Assembly: GCA_947303165.1 (NCBI GenBank)
Contig: CAMYXE010000044.1
Location: forward strand, 1-6,074
Length of the DNA stretch: 6,074 nucleotides
DNA from: an uncultured Pseudomonadota bacterium
GTDB lineage: Bacteria; Pseudomonadota; Alphaproteobacteria; Rs-D84
Direction of reading: 5' to 3'
The translations under genes were made by a program, and so were the position numbers. The notes beneath the pieces were generated by a model. That model was not told the DNA's origin. It did no database searches and saw nothing but the letters and a program-made list of their open reading frames with translations. This document shows, one piece after another, positions 4,826-6,074 of the stretch; the stretch's first letter is position 1, and each line of letters begins with the position of its first letter.

Positions 4826-5551
4826 TCATTCAATTATAAAACTTCGTGGATAATAATCGCTATAGAACCGACCGTCTGTGGCGGTAAATTTCAAAACACA
4901 ATAATTTGGGTCTGTGACACCGCCTGGATAATATTCTGTATCACCATCACGCCAAATCATTTCCTTGGTGGCGGCATCCGTTAATACTTCCATTGTTCCA
5001 CGCAACATTACGGCCTTAAAACCCGCTGAATCACAGAAATAAATACTGGCCTTGGGATTCGCCTTGTACTGTGCAACGCGTAAAGAAAACGTGTTGGTTG
5101 TAAAATAAAACACTTTTATACCTTCACGAACACGTGGCGACAACATAGCCTTGGTGCACGGAAATCCGTCTTCATCAACCGATGAAATAAAAGTGACTGG
5201 CAAAGTATCCGCCATCTTGGCAACAAATTCTTTAACACCAACCAATGACGGATTTTCTGGCAAATTATCTGTAATCGTTATTTCCTTGCGCCAACGTTTC
5301 AAATGCGGAAAATACATTTTCATCTGACCAATATATTCTTCCTTGGTAATTGGTTGAGCCAGACCTTGGTTGACATTATCAACAAACTGCGCACAATGCT
5401 CTATCATCTCGTCCATCGTATATTTTTGGACGAATTCCCCACTTTTATAACAATAGATACAATAATCTGAATTTTTTGTTCCGTCTTTATTTGTACCAAA
5501 CACAGACTCATCTTTCATTGGCATACCGCAACTTTGACATATATGTAACAT
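4826..5551 (-). CDS. Zinc-ribbon plus pyridoxamine 5'-phosphate oxidase-like flavoprotein
   Basis: A 241-residue two-domain cytoplasmic protein. The N-terminal part (1-90) is a putative zinc ribbon with CQSCGMPM (5-12) and YCIYC (30-34); Cys5, Cys8, Cys31 and Cys34 would bind one zinc. It continues with the helical FVQKYTMDEMIEHCAQFVD segment (40-58) that usually follows this ribbon. The C-terminal part (about 105-241) is an FMN-binding split barrel of the pyridoxamine 5'-phosphate oxidase-like/general-stress-protein-26 type: LPVTFISSVDEDGFPCTKAM (117-136), KVFYFTTNTFSLRVAQYKANPKASIYF (146-172), AVMLRGTMEVL (180-190). This class includes FMN or F420 flavoproteins of mostly unknown substrate, so true PNP oxidase activity should not be assumed. 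The ATG at 5551 follows GAGGTG five bases upstream. It diverges from the plus-strand gene at 5673, with which it shares a 121-bp spacer. Confidence 0.9.
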   Translation of the reverse strand: MLHICQSCGMPMKDESVFGTNKDGTKNSDYCIYCYKSGEFVQKYTMDEMIEHCAQFVDNVNQGLAQPITKEEYIGQMKMYFPHLKRWRKEITITDNLPENPSLVGVKEFVAKMADTLPVTFISSVDEDGFPCTKAMLSPRVREGIKVFYFTTNTFSLRVAQYKANPKASIYFCDSAGFKAVMLRGTMEVLTDAATKEMIWRDGDTEYYPGGVTDPNYCVLKFTATDGRFYSDYYPRSFIIE

Positions 5552-5577
5552 ATAAACACCTCTTCCACTATGGGCAT

Positions 5578-5583
5578 ATTATA
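5578..5583 (-). promoter_or_regulatory. Predicted -10 element of the PPOX-like gene
   Basis: A perfect TATAAT on the minus strand (5583-5578) would start RNA near 5571, about 20 nt before the ATG at 5551, leaving room for the GAGGTG site. No recognisable -35 was found at 16-18 bp. Confidence 0.4.
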
Positions 5584-5616
5584 AACCATTAGAATAATAA
5601 ACACTATCGAAATATA

Positions 5617-5631
5617 TTTTAGAATCTAAAA
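5617..5631. promoter_or_regulatory. 15-bp palindrome, possible operator in the divergent promoter region
   Basis: TTTTAGA, a central A, then TCTAAAA form a perfect 7-bp inverted repeat. It ends five bases before the -35 of the plus-strand gene and lies upstream of the -10 of the PPOX-like gene, a position where a regulator could act on both. AT-rich palindromes also occur by chance, and no regulator gene is next to it. Confidence 0.35.
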
Positions 5632-5636
5632 CACGA

Positions 5637-5665
5637 TTGAACTTATCGTTAATTTTTGATATACT
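5637..5665 (+). promoter_or_regulatory. Promoter of the right-edge gene, probably leaderless
   Basis: TTGAAC (5637-5642), a 17-bp spacer and TATACT (5660-5665) match the sigma-70 consensus at four and five of six positions with ideal spacing. A start six to eight bases past the -10 falls at 5671-5673, at or just before the ATG at 5673, so the mRNA would have essentially no leader. This fits the absence of a Shine-Dalgarno. Confidence 0.65.
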
Positions 5666-5672
5666 ATTTGGC

Positions 5673-6074
5673 ATGAATCGCCAGGAATCTGCCTTGCCTG
5701 ATGAATTAGCAAATAGGGCAGCTGATCGTTTGTCTAAAATAATGAGTGGTGGTCCAGAAACGTTGAACATGCGACAAGCCTGGGATATGGGCAGTGCACA
5801 AGTAAAAGATAACGCATCAAATAGAATCTATACTTTTGCAACAGTTATAACAAACGACAAAAAAGAAGCCTATCAGAAGGCGGCACAGGAAATGAAAAAA
5901 ATACACCCAGATGCACAAAGTATTTCCTGTACAGGTAATTGTAATCCAATAGCTACCATTGACATCGTAATATGTACAGATTCATTAACAAAAAATCGTG
6001 AAGAATTTGTATTTACATCTATATGTGGAAAAAAGCAAGACCTAAGTGACCCTTATACTGGTTCATATTTTAGG
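5673..6074 (+). CDS. Hypothetical protein, C-terminus cut by right window edge
   Basis: 134 codons are visible with no stop before the window ends. I do not recognise the family. The N-terminus is polar and helical (MNRQESALPDELANRAADRL), without signal peptide or membrane segment. A mixed region follows (IYTFATVITNDKKEAYQKAA at about 52-71), then four cysteines: CTGNC (86-90), VICTD (99-103) and SICGK (116-120). The first pair is CxxxC, but no known metal site can be named from this. The ATG at 5673 is chosen because the promoter's predicted start coincides with it. Later in-frame ATGs (5742, 5769, 5787) lack a ribosome-binding site too. The reading frame stays open for 402 bases, which supports real coding. 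It diverges from the flavoprotein genes and shows no evident functional link to them. Confidence 0.75.
   Translation, partial: MNRQESALPDELANRAADRLSKIMSGGPETLNMRQAWDMGSAQVKDNASNRIYTFATVITNDKKEAYQKAAQEMKKIHPDAQSISCTGNCNPIATIDIVICTDSLTKNREEFVFTSICGKKQDLSDPYTGSYFR

Noticed and set aside
5579..5770. Minus-strand 63-codon frame over the divergent spacer
   Set aside because: It overlaps the promoter and start of the plus-strand gene, lacks a ribosome-binding site, and reads through the palindrome and both promoters.
1..6074. CRISPR array, insertion sequence, or phage genes
   Set aside because: No regularly spaced repeats, transposase-like frames, terminal inverted repeats or att-like duplication of the tRNA 3' end were seen.

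Overview
The window suggests a low-GC member of the Alphaproteobacteria. The main evidence is the aspartyl-tRNA synthetase at the left edge: its motif 2 block (QIAPCFRDED, then EFYQLDVEMSFV) and its CSGGLRN...MKKCFDIAGY block have the form I know from alphaproteobacterial AspRS. The AT-rich spacers and the group of flavoproteins would fit a host- or gut-associated lineage, but that is only an inference.

Layout. Everything from 1 to 5551 reads on the minus strand, so in transcription order it runs right to left: a zinc-ribbon/pyridoxamine-phosphate-oxidase-like flavoprotein (4826-5551), a flavodoxin (4235-4753), an HBN1/FRM2-type nitroreductase (3522-4106), a tRNA-Thr(GGU) with encoded CCA (3382-3455), a small dihydrofolate-reductase/RibD-C-like protein (2861-3322), an unrecognised 330-residue protein with a short leucine-rich-repeat-like stretch (1805-2797), and aspS (1-1583, cut by the left edge). 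At the right edge a divergent plus-strand gene of unknown function begins at 5673 and is cut by the window end; its promoter places the transcript start at or next to its ATG, so it is probably leaderless. No gap reaches 300 bases.

Units. Clear intrinsic terminators follow the flavodoxin (4172-4209), the nitroreductase (3505-3530) and the tRNA (3346-3370), so these are mostly separate transcription units rather than one operon. Three neighbouring genes (PPOX-like, flavodoxin, nitroreductase) belong to FMN-binding families, which suggests a loose redox or detoxification neighbourhood.

The most striking element is the minus-strand leader of aspS (about 1764 to 1584). It contains a near-perfect T-box: GGGTGGCACCGCG, with a 6-bp helix below and a 7-bp helix above the 7-nt bulge exactly as in T-box antiterminators. 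The variable bulge base is C, which pairs with discriminator base G73 of tRNA-Asp. A 7-nt hairpin loop upstream carries the Asp codon GAC, as expected for a very short Stem I. Downstream, the GGGTG of the Shine-Dalgarno and an upstream GGGTGC copy can compete for the same GCGCCC, which gives a plausible translational switch with no intrinsic terminator. A T-box on aspS in an alphaproteobacterium would be well outside the groups where I know this riboswitch to be common.
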